A stretch of 64,000 nt of DNA from Frondihabitans sucicola (GCF_030296615.1 NZ_AP027733.1:62001-126000), one strand, 5' to 3'; positions 53,366 through 60,759 are shown, counted from the stretch's first letter. Notes: generated by a model not told the origin, from the sequence alone. Translations and numbers: made by a program.

Positions 53366-53891
53366 TCGATCACCCGATCCGAAACACTCGGGCCACCACC
53401 CGATGCGCCTGGCCAGATGAGACCGACATCCAGGGCGCCGAGAACGCGAACGTCGCCCGCGATGCATTCGTCGAGGTTGCGGTCAGCGCCGGTGGCGCCA
53501 GCACGTTCCTGCATCGGAAGGGCGCCACGGTCCATGAGGCCGAGAGGAGGCGTTCGACGCCTATCTGCGCTTCGCGGCCTGCCCTCAGCACGACTTCGAG
53601 CCCCGTACGTGGAGGAACGGGTCCGGGGTCTGCAAGCACTGCTCCATGTGGGCCTCGGGCGTCCTGCCGATCCTCAACCTCTGCGTCGTCTGCCAAGAGC
53701 CAACGAACTGGTCCTCTTTCGGCGGCGACTACTGGTGCGAGGCTCACTCCGACCAGCGGCCGCGCTACGACTGGGAGCTGGAACCGGGCGAGGAGCCGCC
53801 CACCTTCACGGCCGCGGAGTTCGAGCAAGCCCTGCATGACGTCCTCACGGGCGTTGCCGCACGCGCCAAAAGCGACGGGGCAGGCGAGTGA
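53356..53891 (+). CDS. Zinc-binding protein inside the CRISPR operon, apparent frameshift (about 178 aa)
   Basis: GTG at 53356 overlaps the end of csf2. The product reads VALIDHPIRNTRATTRCAWPD up to TVHEAE. After adding one base near 53542-53547 it continues EAFDAYLRFAACPQHDFEPRT and then SGVCKHCSMWASGVLPILNLC-VVC and YWCEAH, so paired cysteines and histidines form one or two zinc knuckles. The C-terminus is acidic and overlaps csf3. I know of no standard type IV-B component at this place; it may be an accessory subunit. Confidence 0.6.
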
Positions 53892-54615
53892 CCCTGGAGA
53901 TGCCACCCGGCCACCGGCTTCTCCGAGTGACGGCACACCTTCGATCCGGAGTGTCGATGGATCGACCGTATGGGCTAGAGCTGTCGGGCATTCTCATCAC
54001 CCAGGCGCGTCGCATCCGCAAGGCAGAGATCGCCGAAATGGGCGGCGCGGAGCAGTTCAGCGACGCAGACGCCGAAGACCCCGAGGACTACCCGCTCCCC
54101 CTGGCACGCTGCATCGGCACGGACGACTGGTACTGGGCCGCATCGTGCGCCATCCCCGACGTCGACCCCGATGAGGCCCCAGAGAGCCGCACCTTTTTCC
54201 AGGTCGTCGACTCGCGCCACGCAAGGACTTCGCTCTCCGGCCCATTCCGGAGATTCACTCTCGGAAAGGGTCGTATCGCGACGTCATGATGCCGAGCCAT
54301 GTGCTTCTCGCCTCCACCCTCACCTGGTACGTCGTCGGCGACGCAGACCGCATCGGGGCCATGCTTCGCAGCGTGCGAGCGATCGGCCGCCGTCGGACAA
54401 CAGGCGAGGGTGCCGTCCGGCATTGGAGCGTCGAGCCGATGGACGGCGATCCGTGGCGTGTTCTACATCTGGGCACCGGCGACGAGCTGATCAGGCCATG
54501 CCCCGTCGATGTCGCTGACGACCTCGGTGTCGACTATCGTCTCGGCTTCTATGCGATCCGACCGCCGTCGTGGAATCCGAACCGGCTCGTCGAGATGGCG
54601 ATGGCCGATGTCTGA
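53888..54615 (+). CDS. csf3: Type IV-B Csf3 (Cas5-like), split by a -1 frameshift (about 242 aa)
   Basis: Csf3 caps the guide RNA 5' end. The first frame (GTG at 53888) reads to GPFRRFTLGKG and stops at 54289. The -1 frame continues SYRDVMMPSHVLLASTLTWYV, GDADRIGAMLRSV, RAIGRRRTTGEGAVRHW and LGFYAIRPPSWNPNRLV, which are Csf3/Cas5-type C-terminal motifs. The shift point (54265-54271) is A-AAG-GGT, a consensus slippery heptamer in the right phase. An ATG overlapping the first stop (ATGA, 54286) also allows two coupled proteins. A missing base is the simplest explanation. Confidence 0.75.
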
Positions 54616-55395
54616 GACGCCGAAGATCAAGGCCCCCTCGGCTCGAAAGCCAACCGCTTCGCTCCCCGAATAGCGCAACGAGAGAAGGCCGCGCTCGACA
54701 TGCTGGAGGCGTTCTTCACCGACAACCCGTCTACCTGGGTAGCGTTCTCCGGCGGCAAGGACTCCACGGCCGCCTTGGACCTCGCCCGACGCGTCAACCC
54801 CTGGGTCAAGGTCGCATTCTTCGACTCCGGCCTGGAATTTCCCCAGACGACGAAGTACGTCAACGACCTGGTCGACAGCTTCGGCCTGGAACTTTCGGTC
54901 TACAAGGCGATGCCTGACGCCCTGACCATTCTTCGAGAATCTGGCTACTGGGAACACGGCGCGCTCAAGGTGCCCACCGACCTGCACCATGCCCTCATCA
55001 CGCGTCCATTGACGCGGGCGATCGAGCTGTTGGGGCCGTTCAGCATCTACGGCCTCAGGGCGGCGGAGTCGAAGGAGCGCTACGCACTCCTGGCCAGCCG
55101 TCAGGGAGTCGTCCAGCATCGAACGAAAGGCGTGGTCGACCGCACGACCCTTGCGCCCATCTGGCAGTGGGAGCATGACGAGGTCCACGCCTACCTTGGC
55201 CGCCGCGGCGTCCCGATGAACCCGCTCTACGAGCAGCAGAGGAAGCTCGGCATCCCCGAGCGGCGCGCACGCGTCGGGCTCCTGGTGGACGGGAACGAGC
55301 TGACTCATGGCCGTTGGGCCTACGCGCGTCAGCTCGCCCCCGACCTCGCGCGGACCGTCGAGACCCACTTGCCTGTCCTCGCGCAGTACCGCTAG
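54608..55395 (+). CDS. CysH-like PP-loop protein associated with type IV-B CRISPR, apparent frameshift (about 262 aa)
   Basis: The ATG overlaps the end of csf3. One C added in the run at 54633-54637 joins MSETPKIKAP to LGSKANRFAPRIAQREKAALD. SGGKDS (residues about 48-53) is the ATP-pyrophosphatase loop of phosphoadenosine-phosphosulfate reductases, and FDSGLEFPQTTKYV and GLRAAESKERYAL follow. A CysH-like gene is the hallmark partner of type IV-B loci. The reductase's catalytic C-terminal cysteine motif is absent, so sulfate reduction is unlikely; the true substrate is unknown. Confidence 0.85.
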
Positions 55396-55405
55396 CCGCT
55401 TGGGG

Positions 55406-55909
55406 CTACGCGGCGACCAGAAGGCCCTTGTGTGCCTTCTCGAACGCCTCGACGACAACGCGCATGGACTCGCGCCCGACGGGTACACGAGGCGTCACGA
55501 GGAGGCGCATCCCGGCCTCCTTGGGGGTCAGCGCCGCCTTCCGTCCATTGCACGCCCGGCACGCGGCCACCGTGTTGATGAACGATCTCGGGTCGCCCCC
55601 GCGGGACGTGGGGACGATGTGATCCACCGTGTTGCCGAACCCTCCGCAGTATCCGCACGTGTATCGGTCGCGGATCAGGAGCGCCTTGCGGCTCCATGCC
55701 TGGGGCTCATTCATGTGCGGGAGGTAGACGTAGCGGACCAGGCGCACGACGCGCGGGAGGGGCGTCTCGAATCCGGCAGCGTGAAGGGTGGCGCCGTCGA
55801 CCTCTTCCACCAGGGTCGCCTTGTTCCTGAGGAGGTAGGTGACGGCGCGGGGTATCGGTACGACGCCGACGGGCTCGTCGGCGGGGTTCAGCACGAGCAC
55901 GGGGCTCAT
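55406..55909 (-). CDS. HNH endonuclease (167 aa)
   Basis: The core is a zinc-supported HNH motif: CGYCG, TVDHIVPTSRGGD, then NTVAACRACNGRKA. Both CxxC pairs and the catalytic D-H are present. ATG at 55909 has GGAG seven bases upstream; another ATG at 55948 would add 13 residues. It is convergent with the CRISPR operon (10 bases between stops). HNH enzymes of this size are common in phages and plasmids. Confidence 0.85.
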   Translation of the reverse strand: MSPVLVLNPADEPVGVVPIPRAVTYLLRNKATLVEEVDGATLHAAGFETPLPRVVRLVRYVYLPHMNEPQAWSRKALLIRDRYTCGYCGGFGNTVDHIVPTSRGGDPRSFINTVAACRACNGRKAALTPKEAGMRLLVTPRVPVGRESMRVVVEAFEKAHKGLLVAA

Positions 55910-55979
55910 GGTGGCGCTCCATTCTTCATCTCGTAGACGCGGGCTCATTGGTCCCCCTCAGTGGATGAAGAAGTGCTTG

Positions 55980-56717
55980 CTACTGGGTGATGTCCAGCAG
56001 GGTTCGTTCGATGTCGTAGGCGCCGACAGCGTCGCGGATCACGTGCAGCTCGATGACGAGGCCCGCGCGGAGAGTGAGGTGGCCGTCGCGGACGGAAATG
56101 CCGGGGGCGTAGAAGTACGGCAGGTCGATCGGTTGATCATGCACCAGGAGCTGGTTCCCACGCCGGATGACCTCGTGCTCGTCGCCGCGCATGTCGACGA
56201 AGATGCCGTCGGCGCCATCCGGCACGGGCGACGCTTGAAGGCTCCGGAGGGCGGCGAGGTTGAGGGCTGCGGCGTCGAGCGCGTCGGCCGTGGCTCGGAG
56301 TCTCTGGAGGTCGCCCGCCTCCTCCTGGAGGGCGGGGTTCGCTTCGAGGGCTTCGATGCGACGCCGGAGCGAAGTGCGCCGCTCGGCGTCCGTCATCATC
56401 AGGAAGTGCGACAGGCCCCACTCGTGGCGCGCATCTTCAACGGCAGCTTCGCGATCTGCGACTCGCAGTTCGAGAGTCGCGATCATCGAGTCATTGCCGC
56501 TGCGCCTGGCGCCCTGGAGCTGCGTTCGAATGTCGCCGAGGAGGGCTGTGGCCTTGCCGAGGTCGGCTCGGGCGGCGTTGTAGCGGCGCATGAAATTCTC
56601 GTCAGGGTCGACCATCGCCGCTAAGGCTATCGGCCTGGGCCAAGCCAGGTCGACGGCATCCAGAGCGCGATTCTGACCGTCACGAAGCGCCTGATGGCGT
56701 CTCGTCGTCGGCGTCAT
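55980..56717 (-). CDS. Hypothetical protein (245 aa)
   Basis: A leftward gene begins MTPTTRRHQALRDGQNRALDA. The middle is helical (RRYNAARADLGKATALLGDIR, LEEA-type pattern) and the C-terminal 70 residues are beta-rich (GIFVDMRGDEHEVIRRGNQLL, ISVRDGHLTLRAGLVIELHV). The family is not recognised. It is probably transcribed with the tRNA-Ala gene upstream from the promoter at 56896-56881. Confidence 0.6.
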   Translation of the reverse strand: MTPTTRRHQALRDGQNRALDAVDLAWPRPIALAAMVDPDENFMRRYNAARADLGKATALLGDIRTQLQGARRSGNDSMIATLELRVADREAAVEDARHEWGLSHFLMMTDAERRTSLRRRIEALEANPALQEEAGDLQRLRATADALDAAALNLAALRSLQASPVPDGADGIFVDMRGDEHEVIRRGNQLLVHDQPIDLPYFYAPGISVRDGHLTLRAGLVIELHVIRDAVGAYDIERTLLDITQ

Positions 56718-56740
56718 GTGCTCTCCGGATTGGTGACCGA

Positions 56741-56816
56741 TGGTGGAAATACGGGGACTTGAACCCCGAACCCCCTGTCTGCAAGGCAGGTGCGCTACCA
56801 ATTGCGCCATATTCCC
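56741..56816 (-). tRNA. tRNA-Ala(UGC)
   Basis: Cloverleaf read on the minus strand. The acceptor GGGAATA pairs with TATTTCC and includes the alanine identity pair G3-U70. The anticodon loop is CTTGCAG (one C-A mismatch at the base of the stem) and the T loop is TTCAAGT. The CCA end is encoded. Confidence 0.85.
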
Positions 56817-56880
56817 ATGAGGGGGAGTCAGTATTGCGGCCAACTCCCCCAACTACACGCGCCCAACGCTTGTGTTTCTT

Positions 56881-56896
56881 CAGTATAGCAGGTTGC
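56881..56896 (-). promoter_or_regulatory. GCAACCTGCTA-type promoter
   Basis: GCAACCTGCTATACTG on the minus strand, between tRNA-Met and tRNA-Ala, reading toward tRNA-Ala. Confidence 0.65.
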
Positions 56897-56899
56897 GAT

Positions 56900-56972
56900 T
56901 ACCTGGAATGAGACTCGAACTCATGACCTTCCCGTTATGAGCGGGATGCGCTACCAACTGCGCCATCCAGGA
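56900..56972 (-). tRNA. tRNA-Met(CAU)
   Basis: Anticodon loop CTCATAA on a TCCCG/CGGGA stem, D stem GCGC, T loop TTCGAGT. The first acceptor pair is a T-T mismatch and CCA is not encoded. It could also be the isoleucine type with modified C34. Confidence 0.8.
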
Positions 56973-56994
56973 GAGGGGCCGAAGCCCGGTGATG

Positions 56995-57429
56995 CTAGTG
57001 CGTGCCGGTCGAACCGAAGCCGCCGACACCGCGGGTCGACTCGTCCAGCTCGTCGACTTCGACGAAGTCCGCCGTGGCGAACTCCTGAAGCACGAGCTGG
57101 GCGATCCGCTCTCCGGCAGCCAAGGTCACCTCCTGGTCACTGAGGTTGACGAGGATCACGCCGACATCGCCGCGATAGCCCGCATCGATCGTCCCCGGCG
57201 CGTTGAGAACCGTGATGCCCTTCTTCAGCGCGAGACCGCTCCGCGGATGCACGAGGCCCACGTAGCCGAGGGGGATGGCGACATGCACGTTCGTCTTGAC
57301 CAGGGCGCGCTGGAGCGGCCTGAGGGCGATCTCCTCGACCGACCGGAGGTCTGCGCCAGCGTCGCCCTCCGTGGCGTAGGTCGGGATGGCGGCCGCTTCG
57401 CTGCTGCGCTTGATGGGGATCGAGACCAT
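56995..57429 (-). CDS. dut: dUTP pyrophosphatase (144 aa)
   Basis: It hydrolyses dUTP to dUMP, keeping uracil out of DNA. All five trimeric dUTPase motifs are present in order: DAGADLRS, HPRSGLALKKG, GTIDAGYRGDVGVILVN, GERIAQLV and RGVGGFGSTG. The length is normal. The gene has its own GCAACCTGCTA-type promoter and lies between tRNA genes, as in many large phages and plasmids. Confidence 0.95.
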   Translation of the reverse strand: MVSIPIKRSSEAAAIPTYATEGDAGADLRSVEEIALRPLQRALVKTNVHVAIPLGYVGLVHPRSGLALKKGITVLNAPGTIDAGYRGDVGVILVNLSDQEVTLAAGERIAQLVLQEFATADFVEVDELDESTRGVGGFGSTGTH

Positions 57430-57460
57430 TGACTCTCCTGCTTTCCTGGAACGGAATTCT

Positions 57461-57476
57461 AGGGTAGCAGGTTGTG
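57461..57476 (-). promoter_or_regulatory. GCAACCTGCTA-type promoter of the dUTPase gene
   Basis: CACAACCTGCTACCCT on the minus strand, about 32 bases before the dUTPase start, with GAAAGCAGGAGAG as ribosome site. Confidence 0.65.
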
Positions 57477-57485
57477 ATTTATTGG

Positions 57486-57557
57486 AGCCCGAGGTGGGTG
57501 CCGACCCCACTGCCTGACCATTACGAGTGGTCCGCTCTGCCGTTGAGCTACACGGGC
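57486..57557 (-). tRNA. tRNA-Thr(CGU), somewhat degenerate
   Basis: Anticodon loop CTCGTAA on a perfect GACCA/TGGTC stem. The acceptor GCCCGTG/CTCGGGC has one T-T mismatch and the T loop (GTCGGCA) departs from consensus. No CCA is encoded. It may be functional or decaying. Confidence 0.7.
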
Positions 57558-57558
57558 G

Positions 57559-57634
57559 TGGCTACCCCTCCTGGACTCGATCCAGGACCATCCGATTCCA
57601 AGGATCGGCGTGCTTCCGATTACACCAAGGGGCA
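57559..57634 (-). tRNA. tRNA-Gln(UUG)
   Basis: Perfect CCGAT/ATCGG anticodon stem with loop CCTTGGA; the expected U33 is C. The GGTGTAATCGG.AGCAC D arm is typical of glutamine tRNAs. CCA is encoded. Confidence 0.75.
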
Positions 57635-57655
57635 TCACGGGCATCGAGTGATGCT

Positions 57656-57733
57656 TGGCTCCCCGGGCTGGACTCGAACCAACAACCTCCGCGTCCAGAG
57701 CGCGGCGCAACTACCAGTTGTGCTACCGGGGAA
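57656..57733 (-). tRNA. tRNA-Gln(CUG)
   Basis: Anticodon loop CTCTGGA on a CCGCG/CGCGG stem, acceptor TCCCCGG/CCGGGGA, T loop TTCGAGT. CCA is encoded. Confidence 0.8.
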
Positions 57734-57775
57734 GAGGTCGCTCGACCAACGAGGCGCCGCGGCGCCGAGTGCGGG

Positions 57776-58120
57776 TCAGCCCGTCATGCCCGTTGTCTGC
57801 GCCGAGGCGAAGGCGGCAAGCAGGAGCGCGCCGACTATGAAAATGGGGATGGGCAAGAAGCCGCAGACGATGCCGACGATCGATTCGACTCGTCGGAGTC
57901 CCGTCACACGCGACGTCCCGAGGGCGATGAAGCCGAAGACGATCGCCAGGATGGCTGGCGGCCAGCAAAGAATGAGCCCCAAAAAGGGGATCAGTGCGAG
58001 AAGGGTGCCGACGATCCCCAGCACGAGAGACGCGATGGCCATTCGGTTCGTCGCTGGCCGAGGGGCGTAGCGAACGTACATCTGCTGGTCTCGGTTGCGG
58101 AGATCATCCCAGTCGCTCAT
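57776..58120 (-). CDS. DUF4190-like membrane protein (114 aa)
   Basis: ATG at 58120 starts MSDWDDLRNRDQQMYVRYAPR. Three membrane segments follow, two forming the DUF4190 pattern (RMAIASLVLGIVGTLLALIPFLG, AILAIVFGFIALGTSR, ESIVGIVCGFLPIPIFIVGALLL). Such small membrane proteins are common in actinobacteria; their role is unknown. Confidence 0.75.
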   Translation of the reverse strand: MSDWDDLRNRDQQMYVRYAPRPATNRMAIASLVLGIVGTLLALIPFLGLILCWPPAILAIVFGFIALGTSRVTGLRRVESIVGIVCGFLPIPIFIVGALLLAAFASAQTTGMTG

Positions 58121-58203
58121 GCCGCCAGCGTATGGAAGTGACACGACGCCCCGCAGGCTCCGAACGTTCCGATTTCACGAGGCGAATCGCGACCTAGGAA
58201 CTC

Positions 58204-59051
58204 TCAGGCCATCACGACGGCATCGGCCGACGTCTCACGGAGGCGGACGAGGTCATTGTGTGCCGAGATGGCTTGGCGATGGGTGGCCGTCAGGCTTGCC
58301 TCACCGCAGGAGCATCTCCAGCGCAGGCCCAGCTCGTGCGGCGAAGGCGTCGCGATAGCAGTCAGCACGTGCCCCGCCTCGCAGCGAATCGCAGCCATGG
58401 CCGAGTCGCTCTGGTAAGCAGTCGCCGCATCGACCCAAGCGAGGGCCTTCTCGGTTGCCTGCTTCAGGCGTGCGGCGAGATGCTCGTCCTCCTCGCGCTG
58501 CTTGATGGCGGCCACTGCGTCGCGACGGCACTGCTCGCAGGTCTTGGCGTGGCCATCCGATCCGGCCTTGTTGACCCGGAACTTGTTCACGGGCTTGATC
58601 TGGCCGCAGGTTGCGCACTGCTTTTCCCTGACGTCGTCCGGCAGGAACTGCTCGCGGAGCACGTGTGCACACGCCGGGCAAGCCTCCCCTTCGGCATCTC
58701 AACGTCGGGGTCGAAGGCGATGTAGTCGTGGAAGCCGTTGACGTTCGGGATTGTCTCGATGCCTTCGGGGAGGTCGGCGGGAATGAGGCCCCGCCAGCCG
58801 CCGCCGCCCATGGAGTCCTGGGCGCGAAGGCCACAGAGAGAACGGCCCCAGAAGATGATGCGGTTCTCTTGCGTCGGCGCGGGAAGACGAAGTGCGTGGA
58901 ACCGTCGTCCGCCGTTGCTCTGAGGCCGAGCGGCGATGAATCGTGGGAAGCCCTTCGACTCCTCGATCCAGCGTGATGCAGTCGAGTACGACTCGCCCGC
59001 CTTGGCCATGCGTGCGCGGACATCCTGCTTGAGTGCGCGATCGGTGGTCAT
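58204..59051 (-). CDS. Zinc-finger protein, apparent frameshift (about 282 aa)
   Basis: ATG at 59051 (or 59054) follows AGGAAG. The product begins MTTDRALKQDVRARMAKAGES. One base added in the run at 58686-58689 joins VEMPKGEACPACAHVLREQFL to PDDVREKQCATCGQIKPVNKF. Together the pairs CPAC, CATC, CEQC and the later WRCSC form zinc fingers of the treble-clef type seen near HNH nucleases. No nuclease histidine is clear, so it may be DNA-binding only. Confidence 0.65.
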
Positions 59052-59200
59052 CATGTTCACTTCCTGGCGCTGTCCCGCGTCCATCGCCAAGTGCTCGTGA
59101 TGGGGGTCTGCGTCTACGATTCGGAGAACCTTGTCCTCGATGTCGGCAACCACGCGGGGGTCGATCGACTCGGAACGAGCGGGTAGGTCCGCTGCTTCTC

Positions 59201-59218
59201 TTAGTGTAGCAGGTTGCG
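59201..59218 (-). promoter_or_regulatory. GCAACCTGCTA-type promoter
   Basis: CGCAACCTGCTACACTAA on the minus strand, between tRNA-Pro and the zinc-finger gene, reading toward the latter. Confidence 0.7.
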
Positions 59219-59225
59219 AAGGAGA

Positions 59226-59300
59226 GTCCGGATGGCAGTATTTGAAACTGCGGCCCCTCGGTCCCGAACCGAGCGCTCTGGCCAAACTGAGCTACATCCG
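59226..59300 (-). tRNA. tRNA-Pro(CGG)
   Basis: Perfect acceptor CCGGATG/CATCCGG, anticodon loop TTCGGGA on CTCGG/CCGAG, T loop TTCAAAT. CCA not encoded. Confidence 0.85.
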
Positions 59301-59304
59301 GATA

Positions 59305-59379
59305 GCGACCCTGATCGGACTTGAACCGACGACTTCTGCCTCGACAGGGCAGCGCTCTAACCATCTGAGCTACAGGGCC
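59305..59379 (-). tRNA. tRNA-Asp(GUC)
   Basis: Anticodon loop CTGTCGA on CTGCC/GGCAG, acceptor GGCCCTG/CAGGGTC, T loop TTCAAGT. CCA not encoded. Confidence 0.9.
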
Positions 59380-59383
59380 ATGG

Positions 59384-59457
59384 GGTGGCTGACGGGCTTT
59401 GATCCCGCGGCCGCCTGGTTCACGACCAGGTGCTCTACCAACTGAGCTACAGCCACC
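59384..59457 (-). tRNA. tRNA-His(GUG)
   Basis: Anticodon loop TCGTGAA on CCTGG/CCAGG; the acceptor GGTGGCTG pairs over eight bases, as expected for the extra G-1 of histidine tRNA. Confidence 0.9.
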
Positions 59458-59461
59458 ACGG

Positions 59462-59534
59462 CTCCCCGCTCTGGGATCGAACCAGAAACCGCCCGGTTAA
59501 CAGCCGGGTGCTCTGCCTATTGAGCTAGCGAGGA
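59462..59534 (-). tRNA. tRNA-Asn(GUU)
   Basis: Anticodon loop CTGTTAA on CCCGG/CCGGG, acceptor TCCTCGC/GCGGGGA, T loop TTCGATC. Confidence 0.9.
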
Positions 59535-59553
59535 ATAGCTACCGAAGTAGCAG

Positions 59554-59627
59554 TGGCCATGGCTGGAATTGAACCAGCGACTTCCGCCTTATCAGGGCGG
59601 CGCTCTAACCATCTGAGCTACATGACC
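59554..59627 (-). tRNA. tRNA-Ile(GAU)
   Basis: Anticodon loop CTGATAA on CCGCC/GGCGG, acceptor GGTCATG/CATGGCC, T loop TTCAATT. Confidence 0.9.
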
Positions 59628-59643
59628 GTGATCTGTTGCCGAG

Positions 59644-59716
59644 TGCGCTCGGAGGGACTCGAACCCCCACTCGTCCGATCCGTAGTCGGAAGCCTTATCC
59701 GTTGGGCCACGAGCGC
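59644..59716 (-). tRNA. tRNA-Arg(ACG)
   Basis: Anticodon loop CTACGGA on TCCGA/TCGGA, perfect acceptor GCGCTCG/CGAGCGC, T loop TTCGAGT. Confidence 0.9.
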
Positions 59717-59720
59717 GCAT

Positions 59721-59750
59721 CCGGGCCCACCGATCACGAGGTGGGCCCGG
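59721..59750. terminator. Hairpin between tRNA genes
   Basis: CCGGGCCCAC (59721-59730) and GTGGGCCCGG (59741-59750) form a perfect 10-base stem in the spacer between tRNA-Gly and tRNA-Arg; it may act as a processing or termination signal. Confidence 0.55.
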
Positions 59751-59851
59751 GACTTGCCGCCATTCACGGCAGGCAGCAGCCGTCCATACTTCGGCCAGAA
59801 GGCCTGTCCGGGGGTGAAGGACCCGGCCGACGAGCAGAGCTGCGTCGGGAG

Positions 59852-59924
59852 AGGGATAGACCGGCCTCGGACCGGCTGCCTACGCATTGGAAGTGCGTTG
59901 CTCGTCCACATGAGCTTCTATCCC
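59852..59924 (-). tRNA. tRNA-Gly(UCC)
   Basis: Anticodon loop CTTCCAA on ACGCA/TGCGT, perfect acceptor GGGATAG/CTATCCC. The T loop (TCCGAGG) lacks the usual TTC start. Confidence 0.8.
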
Positions 59925-59928
59925 AGAG

Positions 59929-60001
59929 TGCCCCTCCTCGGACTTGAACCGAGAACCCTCCGGTTAAGAGCCGGATGCTCTGCCAATTGAGCTAGAGAGG
60001 C
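59929..60001 (-). tRNA. tRNA-Lys(CUU)
   Basis: Anticodon loop CTCTTAA on TCCGG/CCGGA, acceptor GCCTCTC/GAGGGGC, T loop TTCAAGT. Confidence 0.9.
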
Positions 60002-60030
60002 ATGATGCGCGACAGGCTCGCGCGGGCATG

Positions 60031-60104
60031 TGGCTGGGACCGGAACCGACCCGGTGGCCTCTCGCGTTTCAGACGAGCGCTCTGTCCATCTGAGCTACCC
60101 AGCC
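60031..60104 (-). tRNA. tRNA-Phe(GAA)
   Basis: Anticodon loop CTGAAAC on CTCGT/GCGAG, perfect acceptor GGCTGGG/CCCAGCC. T loop TCGGTTC is slightly unusual. Confidence 0.85.
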
Positions 60105-60119
60105 GCAGTTCTCGTTCGG

Positions 60120-60200
60120 TACCCGACGAGGGGCTCGAACCCCCACGTCTTGCGACACTGTGGCCTGAGCACAGCGCGTCTGCCATTCCGCCAGTCGGGC
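60120..60200 (-). tRNA. tRNA-Leu(CAG)
   Basis: Anticodon loop CTCAGGC on CTGTG/CACAG, acceptor GCCCGAC/GTCGGGT, with a long variable arm as in leucine tRNAs. Confidence 0.9.
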
Positions 60201-60272
60201 GCGTTCGCGAATTCCTCGTTCCGGGGGTAGAGCAGATGTGCCGCTACAGGTGCGGAGGTCGGTGGCCCACTT

Positions 60273-60356
60273 TCACCCAGTCACTCTTTCGCAGCCTAGT
60301 GAGTATTTCGCCACCACTGCGTTGACTCGAATGCCCCGGAACAAGGCTTCATCCAT
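60273..60356 (-). CDS. Possible 27-residue peptide
   Basis: An ATG just 11 bases after a GCAACCTGCTA-type -10 opens a frame MDEALFRGIRVNAVVAKYSLG ending at 60273. The near-leaderless position supports it, but there is no other evidence. It lies between tRNA-Tyr and tRNA-Leu. Confidence 0.25.
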   Translation of the reverse strand: MDEALFRGIRVNAVVAKYSLGCERVTG

Positions 60357-60365
60357 TCGCAATCC

Positions 60366-60383
60366 TTAGTGTAGCAGGTTGCG
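60366..60383 (-). promoter_or_regulatory. GCAACCTGCTA-type promoter within the tRNA array
   Basis: GCAACCTGCTACACTAAG on the minus strand, reading toward tRNA-Leu and the long run of tRNA genes. Confidence 0.7.
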
Positions 60384-60390
60384 AATTGCG

Positions 60391-60473
60391 TGGCGAGAGC
60401 AGGATTTGAACCTGCGTGTTGGAAGTGCCTGATTTACAGTCAGGTGCGATCGGCCGGACTACGCGATCTCGCC
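60391..60473 (-). tRNA. tRNA-Tyr(GUA)
   Basis: Anticodon loop CTGTAAA on CCTGA/TCAGG, acceptor GGCGAGA/TCTCGCC, with the long variable arm of tyrosine tRNA. Confidence 0.9.
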
Positions 60474-60477
60474 GCGT

Positions 60478-60505
60478 GCCCCTGGGTACCGAGGCACCCA
60501 GGGGC
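60478..60505. terminator. Hairpin between tRNA-Tyr and tRNA-Trp
   Basis: GCCCCTGGGT (60478-60487) and ACCCAGGGGC (60496-60505) form a perfect 10-base stem; a second inverted repeat (GTCGAGGT...ACCTCGAC, about 60516-60554) follows. Confidence 0.55.
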
Positions 60506-60635
60506 GGTGGAATCGTCGAGGTTGGCAGGGCGCAGTAACGCGCCACCTCGACGGTTTTCTTCATCCACTGTGGAGTTCTCAATGTGCTTTTGCATGGCCC
60601 ACGTGGTGCGGGCGCTGGACGGCATGAGCCGTTCG

Positions 60636-60709
60636 CAGAGACGCTCGGACTTGAACCGAGAACCGCTGGTTTTGGAGACCAGTGCTCTATCCATTTGAGC
60701 TACGTCCCT
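60636..60709 (-). tRNA. tRNA-Trp(CCA)
   Basis: Anticodon loop CTCCAAA on CTGGT/ACCAG, acceptor AGGGACG/CGTCTCT, T loop TTCAAGT. Confidence 0.9.
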
Positions 60710-60729
60710 ATGACTCCCCGGAATGAGAA

Positions 60730-60759
60730 ATGGCCACCGCCCCGAAGGGTGGTGGCCAT
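60730..60759 (-). terminator. Terminator hairpin of the 41-residue gene
   Basis: ATGGCCACCGCCC (60730-60742) pairs with GGGTGGTGGCCAT (60747-60759) with one mismatch, 24 bases past the small gene's stop. Confidence 0.7.

Noticed and set aside
53356-53560. AGGAGG at 53545-53550 as a frameshift-stimulating or internal start site
   Set aside because: No suitable start codon follows at the right distance in the continuing frame, and single-base losses elsewhere explain the break better.
51000-56000. CRISPR array near the csf genes
   Set aside because: I looked for evenly spaced identical repeats and saw none. Type IV-B loci normally lack an array.
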